Source: Rotaria sordida (Eukaryota; Rotifera; Eurotatoria; Philodinida; Philodinidae). Taken from it: DNA of 64,000 bases. The notes below the pieces were generated by a model that ran no database searches, was not told the origin of the DNA, and saw only the letters and a program-made list of their open reading frames with translations. The translations under genes and the position numbers were made by a program. Positions 31,702-45,800 of this stretch are shown piece after piece (the stretch's first letter is position 1; each line of letters starts with the position of its first letter). Where the stretch lies: NCBI GenBank assembly GCA_905250125.1, contig CAJNOL010000005.1:232188-296187 (forward strand). The letters are read 5' to 3'.

Positions 31702-34661
31702 TACTTTATCTAGGTCAACAAATAATGCAATGCAACTTTAGCTTTGGTTTATCTATTAATGAGTCTACTTGTAGGTATCGCTCTTCACCAATCACAACGA
31801 ATTTTTATTTTCATTGGCTTCTACGTTAAATCGAGTTCTTCCATACAATAAGCGCACACAACACGGGGCGTGGCTATAGCTGTGTGTATGTATCGTGTAG
31901 AAGTATCCTCAAATATCTAAATTTTCTTTTTAAAACTTAAATCATAATTTCGTCATCAATGAAAAATTTCAACAAAAATAACGAATTAGATTTAGAAATA
32001 ACATTTACAATTCTAAACGAAACTTTTCATATGTCACTCATATAAACGATTAATTCGAATAGTTAAACTATATCAAACTAAAAGAAATTTACACGTCTAA
32101 TTCTTCTTAAAAAAAGAATTTTGTTATTTCGATCTGTTCGATGAGGGTTTAAATGTAAACCTCGTTAATCGTAATTTGATTTAACGGTACTACCGCTTTG
32201 TGTCATGCAAAATTTTTATGTTTTTTTTTTGTAGCTCTTGTATCGTCTGAAATAGTATCTATTTACTGAATACATTTTGAGGCCGAAAAATTGAACTTAA
32301 ACATTGGAAAAACCAAATTTATGTAACGGAAACAGTGAAAATTGTGCAGGATGCATAAAAATGTTTCTTAACTAGTGTAACGCTGTGATTTTAAATAACA
32401 TCAACAGCAAAATTTTTATCAAATTAAAGTTCGTCGGAAATCAGATTTATCAATACGAATTAGTAAGGGTTATGGCAAGTTTTCAATATCAAATTCAAGA
32501 AATTTTTAAAATTTTACGCCATATGAGCACCGAAAAAATTCTTTTAAGAAGTAGTTCAAATTGGATGTCATTTAAAATGACGAATATAATCAATAATCAG
32601 TATAAAGACTATTAGCGTTTTTACAATAGGAAGACGAGACAAATACGAATGTAAAATAATTTCAAATAGATCAGTGTCTGTTTCCATGTTTGTCAAAACA
32701 TATGAAATATGTTGTTTTCAAATTTACTCATCAGAACGATTGTATTCCATTTTGAATAAAAATTTTCTTCAACTTCATTTTTGATTATTGTTTCAATATT
32801 TCTAAGTCAAGTATCCAATACTTTGTAATGTTCATCATTTTACATGAGATCTAATTTGAATTATCTCATAAAGCGAATTTTTCTTTGCTGATAAGACGTG
32901 AAATTTTAGAAATTTTCTAAATTCGACACTAAAAAGTTGTCATAATCCTTACTGTTTAGTATTGATAAGTCCTATTTTCGACGCGGTTTAATTTAGTATA
33001 AATTTCGTTGTTGAAGTTATTTGAAATTACGGTGATGCCTCCCTGGAAAAATAATTTTTTACGTCCTTTTAAATTGTTTTGCGCTTTTCTCAAATCAACT
33101 TTTTCACGGAAAAAAATATTCAGAAACTCTTCCATTTCTTCGGTCTTGTATATCCGATCGAGCTGGAATTTTTTTACACATACTATACACTGTTTGGAAT
33201 GGATATGATTTTTTTGTTTCAAAAAATACTGTTCTACTGAGTTTTGGTACCTTTTAGAAAAAAAAACACATGTGTTGTTTTAGGATACATTCGATATTTT
33301 GGCTTTTTTATTCGAAGAAAAAAATATAAAGAGATACCCCTCCCAAATAGTGCCTGGTGCCTGTAAAAATAATTTTCAGATCGACCAAACATAGCATCTT
33401 GAAGAAACAAATACCATTATAATCCCGCCATCTTATAGAAGACAGCATTCAGGAAACTTGAGTCTATGGCAACTTTTGTTCTACTCATCAAGATGTACCT
33501 GTTCTGAAAATTTCAAAATTTTCTGATGAGTCATTCTCTAGAAATCTCGGAAAGGAGAAGGGTACCCTCACGTTGTTTTGAATAAATAATATTATCTAGT
33601 AAGCATATGTTCTTTCCAAGTTCTATAGTGGAATTTCTTTTTTCATCATGACTACTATGATTAATTATCTTCAGATCGCTTTTCTCTTATATAAAATTTC
33701 AAATGTTTTCTTCTATGACAACTAAGATCAAATCGGAGGGTGTGTTTTTTTTGCATGGTACTAATTTTTTAAAAGGTATCGAATTTCGTAGGAACAACAA
33801 ATTGAAGAAAAAAATTTTGAGCTCAATCGGACGTACTGTCTAGAAGAAAAAGAGAGAAAACGTCATTTTTTTTGCTCGAAAATTGATTTTGAGAAAAAAA
33901 ACAAAACAAAAATTTTATTTTTCTCTTTTGCTTATTTTAAATTATGACAGATTATTATTTACTGCGTATCAAATATGAATATAAAGAGCTGTTTCTAAGA
34001 AATATTCATAGAATTAATAAACAAGATAACCACCTAAAAGAGCATAGATTTTTTTCAAGATAGAAGTTCTCGAAACTAAGCTTTTTCAGTGCTTGTATGA
34101 CTTGGTACAGTTTTGATTCTTATAACACTTGATAGAAGACACTTCACTATATTCTTAGAAATGAAAAACTCGAAATTGAAAAAAATAAATTTTCTTTCTA
34201 GGTAACGAAAGACAGAGGGGTTTCTTAAGTCAACTTGATGTAAATTCATCAAGTGGAATAGTTTTTTCTTTTCATTTCACATAATAAAAAAAATAAATTA
34301 TTAATGAATTTTATTCAATAGCTCAAATATTAAATCGAAATAAAAACGAATTGAATTTTGATGTCTGATTTTTGACTACAAATTATTTAAAATCGATTCA
34401 AAAATCAGTTCCATTTGAATTTTCACAAATATCTAAAAATTATCGTCAATGTTCATTAACACAAGATGAAATTGATTTTATTTTATTGCAGTATAATTTT
34501 TATTTATAGAAAAATGCACATTAGTTTTTTTTTTCTTATAGATTGGTGAATTTACTTAATAATAAAATTTCCTTTTGTCTATTAATTAATTTTCATTTAT
34601 TATATAATACCTGGTAACTTTATTTTCCATTTTTCTTTTTTTATAATAGAAAAATAATAAC
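31702..34661. other. Intergenic region with foldback and dispersed repeat
   Basis: About 3 kb. Contains the foldback at 32375-33042 and, near 33750-33820, a repeat segment shared with 48660-48725. Frames at 32385-32615, 32956-33222 and 33008-33208 all lie within the foldback region and are not genes. Confidence 0.5.
32375..33042. repeat. Foldback element (~670 bp)
   Basis: The left arm around 32391-32470 (ACATCAACAGCAAAATTTTT, TTATCAATACGAATTAGTAA) pairs with the right arm around 32945-33025 in inverted orientation. Homology continues inward through AATTTTTAAAATTTTA / TAGAAATTTTCTAAATT. The arms are diverged (roughly 75 percent by eye). Confidence 0.65.
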
Positions 34662-35806
34662 TTATCGAATACGTGGTCTATATTTTCCACCATTTTTATC
34701 ATTTGGATCAAGATCAAATACTTTAAATGCACTTTTAACACGTTCAGCTGGTTTCCAATTATCTAATTGAACAATTTCATCAATAATATTTTCTTGTTCA
34801 CGTTTATGTTCTTTTTCAATAAAATCAATTTCATCAATAATAGAAATTTTTTCATTTTTCATTGGTACAAAATTTCTTACATTTCCATGTCGTTTTTTTT
34901 CACGTCCAAAATCAACAATAGGTAATGTTGAACCAAATTTATGAAAATCTGGTGATTGTTCAACAATACGATAATTTTTATCACCTTCAGATTTTTTCTT
35001 TAAACCATTACGAACATCAAGAACTTTTTTTTTACATCCTATTTGTGACATATACATATTTTGATCACCGAGATCTTCTAACGAACGAAGATGTATATTA
35101 TTAAAAAAATTACGTTTAGATGAATTCTGTTCTATTGGTTCGTCAGTAAAATAATTCCATTCATTTGTTGTACGTTGCCAATTTTGTGGATAAGGACGAG
35201 TAATATGTATATTATTTTCAATTAAACCAATTGGTAATGTAGGTTTTGTGTCTGGATGACGTGGTGAAGGAATATAACGAATACGAGATTGCCAATCGGG
35301 TCCAATACTTTAAATAAATAATAAGAAGATGATTGAAAAAGAAAAAAAGAAAAAGTTCCTATGATACTTTGTTTATATAAGAAGAAAAGATCAAACAAAA
35401 TTAACACAAACTGAGAATGGCAACTGTTGTTTGATTATATTGCGTCAAATTTCTTTCTTTTGTGTTTTTTTTTTGTCTTCTCATTTCATTGTTTGATTTT
35501 GTGATAAGGAATGAAAAAAAATACTTACTCAGTATACATTGGTTCGATATGCCGTCCATGTGGACGCCATTGTTCATCAATATTTGAAGTTGGTGACGAT
35601 ATATAAAGACGACCTCTTGGTTTAAATATACATTCACTAAAATTAAAACGATGTTTTTCAGGATAATGTCGACGATCATAACCTGAAGAAAAAATATTCA
35701 AGAAAATTTTTCAAAAAATATATTTTATAATCAATTAAATACCTTGATAGCCAGGTTTTTCTAAATCATAATGAAGATGTAAAGTTGTCGCAGTTGTATG
35801 AACCAT
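34662..35806 (-). CDS. Uncharacterised 287-residue protein, possible axonemal/sperm microtubule protein
   Basis: Three exons (35743-35806, 35529-35682, 34662-35307) join in frame. The protein begins MVHTTATTLHLHYDLEKPGY and is rich in Arg, Pro, Trp, Tyr and His, with motifs such as FKPRGRLYISSPTSN, EQWRPHGRHIEP, DWQSRIRYIPSPRHP and PRTT-like turns. There is no membrane helix and no enzyme motif. The C-terminal third is charged (GREKKRHGNVRNF, then an acidic helix). This composition is typical of microtubule inner proteins of cilia and sperm tails. The PRGR-SSP-WRPHG pattern weakly recalls the TEPP/SPMIP8 family, but I cannot confirm that. Its reality as a gene is supported by three in-phase exons with consensus splice sites. 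Confidence 0.7.
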
Positions 35807-36897
35807 AATATTATGTTAAATAATAGTAATACAAGTAAAATGACGTTGACAAACGATTTCACTTTTTTTTCTTTTTTCGTTGTTGTCAACAAACCTCCTA
35901 ATAGCTGCATTTAAAACGAAGAAAAAAAAATGTTTGATTTTATTTTATTTTTTCTTTATGAAAAGTATATATATAATGTGTAATGTTGATTGATTTTTCT
36001 CTTGTTTGTCGACATCAGAAATTCATACCTTAACATTTAATTTGATGTTTATTTAAAATTTATACGTTTTACTATCAATAATACACTTCATTAATATAAT
36101 TACAATGAAATTATCTTTGAAGTACCTTCAAAAATTCTTAATAATTAAGTTCTTAATCTGTAATTTCAATAAAAAATATTCTAAACAGTTTAATTATATT
36201 TGTGTAATTTTTTTTTTGATTTCTCCAATTGACAGGGAATCTTTGTCAGTCATACAAAAGTATAATATATAGATAGTTGATATAAAAAAACAAATTACTT
36301 CTGATTTCTATGATTGAAATTGGAAAGTGACGTTTCAACTATTGTTTAAAATTGAATTAGAGTAAAATTTTATTTATGGGTTTAAGCAAATTATCTTATA
36401 AATTTGAACATAATTCAAGAGAGATGGCCCAAAAAAAGTGCTAGTCGTCGGCTAAATAAATCAAAAAATGAGTATTGAAGAATTGTTTTAGATGTGATAT
36501 GAATCAGTTCTGGAAGAATTTTCTCGAGATCGGAGTCGTGACTACTAGAAAAGAAATTGCTCGGACCGAACCAGGATAAAATAAAATCTCGACTTCGCAC
36601 GTCTCTAGTCGTGATATACGTCAAGCAACTCTTATCGAAATGGTCATTACAGATATCAGTTAGATCTATCATGTTAGACTATAGAATACATACATTTATC
36701 AAAAATCGAGCAGCAATTTTTACTAATTACTTTAACTATTAATTTTTCATTCGAAAAAATTTCATAGGATTATATCAAGGTATGGGTGTAGACTGTGAAT
36801 AGAATAGAGGTCTCACCCTTACCTATACTTCATATCTACGTATAAGGAACCGTAACTACAACTCTGACATCACATGTACTTCTAAGGGTAGTATTAT

Positions 36898-37834
36898 ACA
36901 GCTTGATTACGTTATTTTTAATAGTTTTGTACAATTTGCTGTACTTATACAAAACTTCAGAAGTTTGTTATTCTAATATAGTTGGACAGAGCGTCGATTA
37001 CTCTATCGAACTGTATAGTTTTTATTTTGTTTACTTTAAAGCTTGTCCAAAAATTTGATGCATTTCGAAAAGCGTCCAACAAAGATTTTTTTCATCGATA
37101 ATTTTCAGGTCATTTCTCAGGTAGTTTTTCTCGATGACTACTTGTTACGGAGATATTGAAACTTTTTATTTTTATATAGAGTTATAGACCGTAGTTTCCT
37201 CCACTGAACTATGTATTTTGTATTGGGCTTATACTCTATATTTAGTGTAAACTTGGGTGACTTTTCCGAAAAATGTGTTCCTGAACTTTTTTCAAATATG
37301 AATTTTGACTTTTCTTCAAATAAATTTTGGTTGTTTAAGTGCTAAACTTTTTTTCTTTGATATATAGCTGAAATAGAGCGTTGATTCCTCTATCGATTTA
37401 TATAGTCTTGATTAGATTTACATTCGGTCTTACGGATGAATTTTTGCGAAAAGTGTTATAAACTTGATTTCTCATAAGTACAAAAGTGCAACAAATTTTA
37501 ACGGTAGAGATCACTTTTCTCCTCAATTTCGAATCCGTTTTGTTTAATACTTTTTCCACGAGGAAGTGTGATGGATCTCTTCTATCTAAAGCAATTTTCA
37601 GTACTATTGAGCTTACTGTTGCTGAAATATGAGCGTGCAAAAGTTTCGTTTCAGCGCTTCTCAGAATTTATCAGATTTTTGGAGAAAACACAAAATAAAT
37701 AAAATAAAAACTATATAGTTTGATACAGTAAGCGATGCTCTATCCAACCATATCAAAATAAGAAATACCCGAGGTTTTGTATAAATACAGCAAACTGAAC
37801 AAAACTATTAAAAATAACGTAATCAAGCTGTATA
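36898..37834. repeat. Foldback element (~940 bp)
   Basis: Left end ACAGCTTGATTACGTTATTT; the right end carries its exact inverse (AAATAACGTAATCAAGCTGT) at 37812-37831. The arms of about 150 bp share TTAATAGTTTTGT and the CGATTACTCTATC / GATGCTCTATCCAACC region. A large, mostly unpaired centre (about 37050-37690) holds only short frames. Confidence 0.8.
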
Positions 37835-38027
37835 TCCACACATACGCCATTTAATAAAGCTTGATGAATTTTGAAGACTTAATTCGAATAGAGACAAAAA
37901 ACATTGTTTTTCGTTTTTTTCTCAGAATTAGTTTAATTCGAGTTTACCGTTTACGCGGCTAAACTCTTCTTAATAACAACTCAATATGAAAGTGGTAATT
38001 TTTGTTTTTATTACACAGAAAACAATT

Positions 38028-38212
38028 AAGGCTAGATCGTAATAAAGCCTAATTTTTGAATTTCTCTTTTACTGAAATAGCAACTTATGTCCTTGATTTC
38101 AATTAGTGATTTCTTTTTGGACTATAATTTTGAAAATTTTTTGAAAAAGTGTTTTTAAAAAAACTTTTTCAAAGGAAAATTAAAAATCGGGTTCTATTAC
38201 GACCTAATCCTA
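38028..38212. repeat. Short foldback element (~185 bp)
   Basis: Ends AAGGCTAGATCGTAATAAAG and, inverted, TAGGATTAGGTCGTAATAGA. The arms continue through CCTAATTTTTGAATTTCTC / CCGATTTTTAATTTTCC. Non-coding MITE-like. Confidence 0.6.
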
Positions 38213-41200
38213 AGTATATTGTACAATTTAATAACCATCCCCGACATGTTAACTCGTATCTTCATTTTGAAAACCTTGTCCGTGTAAAGGATACTTTTGA
38301 TCAATGAATTGACTATAACTCGTGAGTGTCTTGGAGATTTGGAGAGATATTTTATTCATAATTTATTCTAGCCAAGATTAATATTCTCTGAAATTCGATT
38401 GAAATCAAATGAAAAAGAAAACAGTTTATTGATGAGGAGGACCCTCCCTTGAATTGCTAATATCAATTTGTAAGTAAAGGTATTATCAATATATGTAATA
38501 AACACTGATATGATCATGTTGTGACTATTCGATTTTGAAATTATTCTCTTAGCCAATACTTTTTATGCAAGTTGAAATTTCTTTGTGCTTTCATGTTTTT
38601 TCTTTCATTGGAATTATTCCAACTTGTCGCTACCATTATATATATTTGATTTATTGAAATAGTTTACTAGTTATTGATTACAAAGAATATTGATTTATTT
38701 TTTAATGGCATAGTCAGAAATCTAAAAATGTTTTGAGAAAATTTATTGGAACGTATATAGTTCTTTATTGAGTTGATTAGATAAACATCAAAACTTGAAC
38801 ATAAATGTTATCGTTTGTAGAACTCACGTACATTTTAAAAGAAAATAATAGTGAGTGGAAGTAAAAATCGAGATTTTTGTAGCTCCTCCCACCTTTCCGT
38901 CCCCCCCATTACAGACATTAACAACGAGATTAAAGACGCTGAACGATATTATTAACAAGGCTTAGACGATTCGAGAACATTCCTTGAAATTAAAATGTCT
39001 GGAATACATTTATTAATATTCTAAATAACGTTGGTCTTTTTATTTTTGCACAGATAAACGATTATATTCAAGATATCAAAGATGATGTTTTAATTTCACA
39101 CAACTGTTATATGGCTAACACAAAAGTATGAACTGATTAAGTTCTAGCTTTCAAGAATAATCAATTTCAGTCTTTTTTAATTCATAGAGATACATAATAG
39201 ATCGTTAAAATCTGTTGTAGATATAATGAATGCGTACAACAAGCTTATTTTGCCATAAAATCAATAGTTAAAGTCGTAATAATACAATATGAAAATGACA
39301 AAAGAAAAAAAAACAAATTGAATACCATACAAATAGCAGCTGGACAAAAGAAAAAAAGAGCGCCAGACAACAAATAATTTCTGTTCGAATTGTAAAAAGA
39401 AAAAAGACCAAGTGTTTGTTGACAATCGATTATCATTGGAAAAGACTTATCGTCTTTTAGAGATTTTACACTTTGCGTATTTTGTATTATTATAATGAAA
39501 CTAAAGAAGACATATGAGTCCTACATTCCAGCCCCAAGTGGCTGCACTAACAAGCTTTTTATATAAGTTTCAATTTAAAACTCTTGCCAGAAAATGCAGA
39601 AAGTTATCTTTCCTTGCAAAATTCTTTTAATTTACATGTAGTCTCTACTGTATGTTAACAAGACTATTTACTTTCGTTATTGTTCTATTTTCACTTCAAG
39701 CTTTTAACAAAATACACAAAAGAATAACTACAACAAAAAAAATACCATCCAATTTCATGAAACTCCAGATTATATATAAAATGGTCAAATTAAGAAAACA
39801 TTTACAATGATAAAGGAAAAAATATTCTATTGACATTAGAAATACATTTTTTTATAGTTGATTTTAGTTTAGTCAATAATACAAATATAGAAAATAAAAA
39901 GATTAAAAATGTCGAAGATAAGAATATTGATGAAGATATATCGAAAGGGATTAATAAGCAAATACAGAAATGTAAAAATATCGAGGTAGAGTGCAGGTCG
40001 AAAAGCTCTTTAGAAAGTTTTTGACTGAAAAAATACACTTTTTACTTATGATAAAATGCTAATATCCTAACAGAGATTATACGCAAATCAATAGATATGA
40101 TGATAAAAATGTCATTTTTTTCCTTGCACAATTAGATATTATAAACCTATAAGATTATCATTATATCTTTCATTAAGACGAACTATACGACCCTGAGATA
40201 CAATTATTTTTAATGACATTATTCTTATATTTAAATCTAAACTGAATTAAACATGGACATGATAAAAAAAACGCATTGTTTTCCCTTGAAGAAACTTTAA
40301 CAATGAAGAAAAAAATTTGTATGATCAGAACGATTATGAAATGCTAAATAAAACAGAAGAATATAAAAAATTAACAAGAAGAAAGTATCTATCCTTAATA
40401 TAATTATTAGTTTTTATAATGAAATAGTGCACATACCATTAAGAAATAGAAACTTTCATGAATCATTGATCTTGAAATTAGTCTAGCAAACTATTTACTG
40501 TTTTCATTAAGTATTTTGATATTGTTCTTACTAATTCATCATATATATCTTTAATAACCATAAAACTATGAATATCATTTGTTTTTGATCTTTTTTTCTC
40601 TTTGATATTTTCATTTTCGATCAAACTACGATACCTCATTTTTTCATTATAATTTGTCTTCTTCATATTGATCAGTTGATATCGATAATGGTTCATTTGT
40701 CGTTGATGTTTTTTGTTTTCAATAAGACTGTTTTTTGAAAAATTTCTAAAATTAGCTTCGATTCGACTTACTAAAAGGTACAAAAGTGCACCTTTGCTAT
40801 CCTGATAGTGACATCCAACTCATACATTATTTCAATAAGATATCTTTTATTAATTAAACTGAACACAATGAAGTATTAAGTCTAACACCACCACCTCTAG
40901 GACTATCACTTGTTGTTAATTTGGCGTTCTGCACGCGGACCCCAATTGATAAAATAAATACGAAGTTGTTACTAGTTTATCATGGACATGTAAAGACTCT
41001 AGAAAATACTTGTTTTTAAGAAGAACAAACAGACAAACAGTTTATGTTTGTGCTATGTTTATCTAGCCTTTTTTGATGGTCTTATCATTCTTCATTTTCG
41101 AAACGTTTGAAATCATATGTTACTATTCAGTATCCACATCTACTTTGGATTGTTTTACATAAGACGAACAATTACGTATGATAAATTGATGTTATCAATG

Positions 41201-42829
41201 TACTATACTAGGTATTCGTAACACATAACTAATAGGACATGATTCGATAAAATTTTATGAATACAAAAGACAACAATGTATCTCATCGGGAAGGGGCCCG
41301 GATGAGCTCGATGTAATCAACAAGCGTTCAAATGTACTTCGAGACAGCCTATACACATAGAGAATAATTGGGCGTAACTGGCGCACATTATCAGCATACT
41401 CTGCCAGTCTTTACTAGGGAATGAATATCTGGAAGATGAATGGTTTCATTTAATATTGTGTATTTATAACAGTGTGATAAAGTTGACTGAAGTTCATGCA
41501 GATCTCAAGTGGTCATGTCAAGGTTAATTGTTGTAATGTATAGAAATAACTAAACAACGCACAAACATTTAAATAGATGCATATATCGACATCATGAGAT
41601 ATTTATTTTCAAGGTCACAGAATAATCTTTTATATAAAAAGAAAAATAACTTAGTTTGAACTTTAACATTAAAAATAATATTGACTGATCGATTAAGAAA
41701 AACAAAAATCTAAAAAGAATAAATCAAAGAATGTCAACTCATGTTATAATCAAATAACAGAAAAGAAATAATCAATGAATCTATCTTTGTTTTTCTTTTG
41801 TGCACAATAAAAAAAAAACCATTATAATATTTGACACACTAAATATTGCCACAGATCGTACATGTCTCTTAACTCAATTGAAGATAATTGACAATACGAT
41901 AATATCTAGCAATGATTACTCTATGAGCATAAAAATCATACTATTAAAATATGATAAGTCAGATTATAGTTACAACGCAAAATGTTTCATTTGTAATCGT
42001 AAACTTATAGAAAAAGGCAAATGGAAGGTAAAGATAAGGTTTGTACTCAAATCGAAAGAACATATAATACACAAAACTTTGCATTGAAATTCAGAAGTGT
42101 AATCAATTGATAATAAAAATTGTAAGGCGTTTTTAATCACATAGTTTCCTTTGTCTCGGATGTTAAGAAGAGCACATGTCTCTTTATTCAAATAAGAGAT
42201 AAACTAACTTTCACAACGAAAAAAAAATCAACTGACCGTAGTGAGACATCGGTCAATCGTATGAGGACAATGAACGAAAGGAATAAAAAAGTTTAGCGAG
42301 GCGTGAAGAAGAAAAGTATGCACTATACTAGTGAATATCGAGAAAGTAGAACAAGATGAACATTGAGAAAAGATGAAATGAATACATACATATATATATA
42401 TATTCTCACAAAACTTTCAAATCTTTTATATTTTAGTATTCACTTTCTATTACGTTAAACGTCAAGCGATATTTGACAAAAAAAAGAGAATCCGGGTATG
42501 TGCAAATTCTCCTTCATTTTTCTTCGCAGCATCTTATCATATGATACACAAAAAAAAAAGAAAAAAACAAAAGTCGAATACGATTTATGAGAAAGATATC
42601 AAAAGGTGGGGCCGTATTGAAGTTAGCATTAAAAAACGAAGAAAAAAACGACAGAGTAGAAGATTTCGAATTTTTTGATTCTGTTGAAGCTATTATCGAT
42701 CTCAAGACAAATATATCTTTTGTATGTCATATTTATTTATAGTTTTTTTTTGTTAAGTCTAGTTGATTCTTTTTATCAGTAACTATTGGATATACATAAA
42801 AATAATCAAATAAAAAAAACAAAATTCAA

Positions 42830-45800
42830 ATGACAAAAGTAAGTTATATTTTAAATTAACAAAATATAAGAAGAAAAACAAATTTTTTAAGGTTGCTACT
42901 GATACACTTAATTATGAACTAACAGAACGTGATTCACAACGTGTGACAGCATCACCAACTGCATCTAATAAAGTCGATCAGGTATTTAACAAACAGAAGA
43001 TATAATTTAAAATAATTATTTCATTTAGAAATCAGTTGCTTATGATAATCCTGGATTTTTCGATCAACGACCATCGGCATCAAGTCTTGGAAATGGAACA
43101 ATTATAACAACAAAATTAGAAATAAAAAATGAGGAAGAAGATGAGGAGGATGATGACGAAGATAAGAATAATGCAGGATTTGAAAGATTATCAGGAGATG
43201 GACATAAACTCGGTTTATTTGTATTGAGTCTCCATGGATTTTTGGTTCGTATGATTCAAAAAGAAAAAGTAAGAAAACTATTGTTTTTGTAATGTTGTTT
43301 TCAAAAAGCAATGAGTCTGACTATTTATTGAATAACTTTTGATAGGAACTTCATAAAGATATGTGATTGTTACCATTCGAGAGAGAAGGTCCTAGGCTAT
43401 CTACGTATGCCGAACATTGATCGGTCAACAATTGACTAATCATGTGAATTCTTGATGAAAATTTGCAAAAAAGATATTCACAAGTAGTATCCTATTGGAT
43501 TTTGATATGAAAGATAACCGCTCGAAAGAAAAAATTCTTCTCTTTCGATCTACACAAACTCTAACTTTCTAGCATATTTTATTCTAGAGTTACAAGAATT
43601 TTCTCAAAACCTCCGATTTTAGCATATTGACCTTGAAATACTACAAAAGATCTCAAGACATCGAATAACTCATTATGCTGAGTCAATTGTTGATGTTTGT
43701 TTACAGTTTCAAAGTGAGCTAAGACCACTGTTTCAGTATTTTTGAAATTTCAAAAATTTCACCTATGCAGCATAAAAAGCTAGAAAACGTGGTCTCGAGC
43801 AGTGGCAAATTTAGAGGTGGAGGAGACGGATTGGGCGATCGCTCCCTTCCAAAAGACTTATCTCTATTTCTCGTAGCAGAAAAGATGTCCTTCCTCCTTT
43901 TCGTCATAAAAGTCGTAGATCTGCTACTCGTCTCGGGTAGCTTTGAAATAGAAAACAAACATCACTATTCGACTCAGCATGATGAATTACCCCTATCTTG
44001 AGCTCTTCTGCAGACTTCCAAGGTCAATTTTCTGAAATCGGAAACCTTGGAAAAACCATTGTAATTGTGGAACGGAGAATATTCTAGAAAGTTGAAGCTT
44101 GTATAGATCGAAAGAGAGCAGAATTTTTTCTATCGATTAGTCAAAATCCGATAGGCAGTGGCTTGAGTATATCATTTTTCAAAATCTTCACAGAGAACTC
44201 ATCTAATTGGTTAACTGTTGACAAATAAGATTTCAACATACCTAGATAGCCCAGAGTCTTCTCTCTTGAATGGTGAAAACTCCAGGTCTCTATGTTGTTC
44301 CTATCAAAAGTTATTCGAAAAATAATCAGACCTATTGCTTTCTGAAAACAAGAATAATATTTATCTTTCTATAATTTTTCAATAGAAACTGGCAGTTTAT
44401 GCAATAAAAATATTGCTTTTAATTGGTTTTATAATCTTTTTTGGTTTTGCTATGAGTGAAAAATATGGAACACCTGCTTTCCCTATACGTGGAAATGTTT
44501 TTTATGGCAATCAAGGTATTAATTTATAAATTTTGAATTGTGATTGATATAAAATTTTTCGTTAGGTTTTGCTATGTTTCTTCTTGTTGCTGTTGCTGTT
44601 TTTATTATTGCATGGGAAACACTTCTTGGACGTTCATTAGAACGTCTAATTAAATTTATTTCAAAATCAAATAGAAATAATCGAATATGGATTCAAATTG
44701 GTCGATTATTGAATAGATTTACGTGGTAAATAATATTTTCTTTTTATTTAGATATAATTTGTTTTTCACATTCTTTTCTTTGATGAATAGGGTTTTACAT
44801 CTTTTAGTTTTTTTTGGTGTTGCTCTTTATGTTGGCTTAACAGTCAGTCGAGCAAGAAATTTAGTTTCACTTGTTGGTATTTTTACATTAATTTTACTTG
44901 GAACGCTTGGTATTTTAATTTTTAAATTAGAAAAAAAGAAAAGAATTATGAATTTGATTTTTAATTTTTCATAGGTTCAAAATATCCTCATCGAGTAGGT
45001 AGGACAATTATTTTAATTGGAACAGAATATGAAGTATATTTTTAATTTTGATATCATGGCAAATTAGATTCCATGGCAAACTGTATTGTATTCATTTATT
45101 CTACAGTTCATATTGGCTGTTTTTGTCATTCGAGTTGAAGTTGGTTTTGAACTTTTTGATTTTCTTGGAGCAGAAGTAACAAAATTTATTAAGTAAAAAG
45201 AATCTTTTTCTTTTTTCTAAAAAAAAAAAGAATTCTTTGAATGAAATTATTTTTATTATTTAGTAATGCAGATGCTGGAGCAAGATTTGTTTTCGGAGAT
45301 ACTTATCAAGATCATTTTTATGTCTTTAAAGTAAACTTATTCACAATAAAAAATTGTTGATTTGATTAATTTTCAATTTCTTTTTTTTTGTATTGAAGAT
45401 TACTTCAATAATTATTTTTCTTGGATCCGTGATAAATGTTCTGTATTATTATGGTGTTATGCAATTTGTTATAGGAAAAATTGCATGGCTTATGCAGAAA
45501 TGTTTGAATACAACAGCAGCTGAAGTATCTATTCATAGTTTTCATATATATATACATTAGGGAGTAAAATTGATGTTCAAGTTTTGACTTGACAATATTA
45601 GAATTCGACTAGAGATAAACAAAATCTGAATGGAATAAATATTTTTATTCAACAATATTTTTTCTCTATTTTCATAAATACTTTATAAAACCACTTTGCA
45701 CTTAGAATGACATTTGGTTGAATAAAAAATTCCCATTTTTTTTACATGAATATTGTTTGTAGCACACCTATCTTTACAATTGCATGTGCAATCGATTGTT

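Larger units (their letters stand above)
35807..42829. other. 7-kb intergenic region
   Basis: Holds foldbacks at 36898-37834 and 38028-38212. Between 38900 and 42800 I see AT-rich sequence with several isolated frames that I cannot support as genes (see rejected list). Since the flanking genes are divergent, promoters lie at both ends. Confidence 0.45.

Noticed and set aside
40478-40783. Minus-strand frame of 101 codons, Lys/Asn-rich (HYRYQLINMKKTNYN)
   Set aside because: Codon use is plausible and an acceptor-like CCTTTTAG lies near its start, but no partner exon or known family was found; undecided rather than supported.
41800-42087. Plus-strand frame of 95 codons with a CFICNRK segment
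   Set aside because: Single Cys pair, no homology recognised, no splice context.
45034-45067. 34-nt intron in the SLC28 gene
   Set aside because: A 73-nt intron from 44995 gives a normal size and removes 13 residues that do not fit the family alignment.
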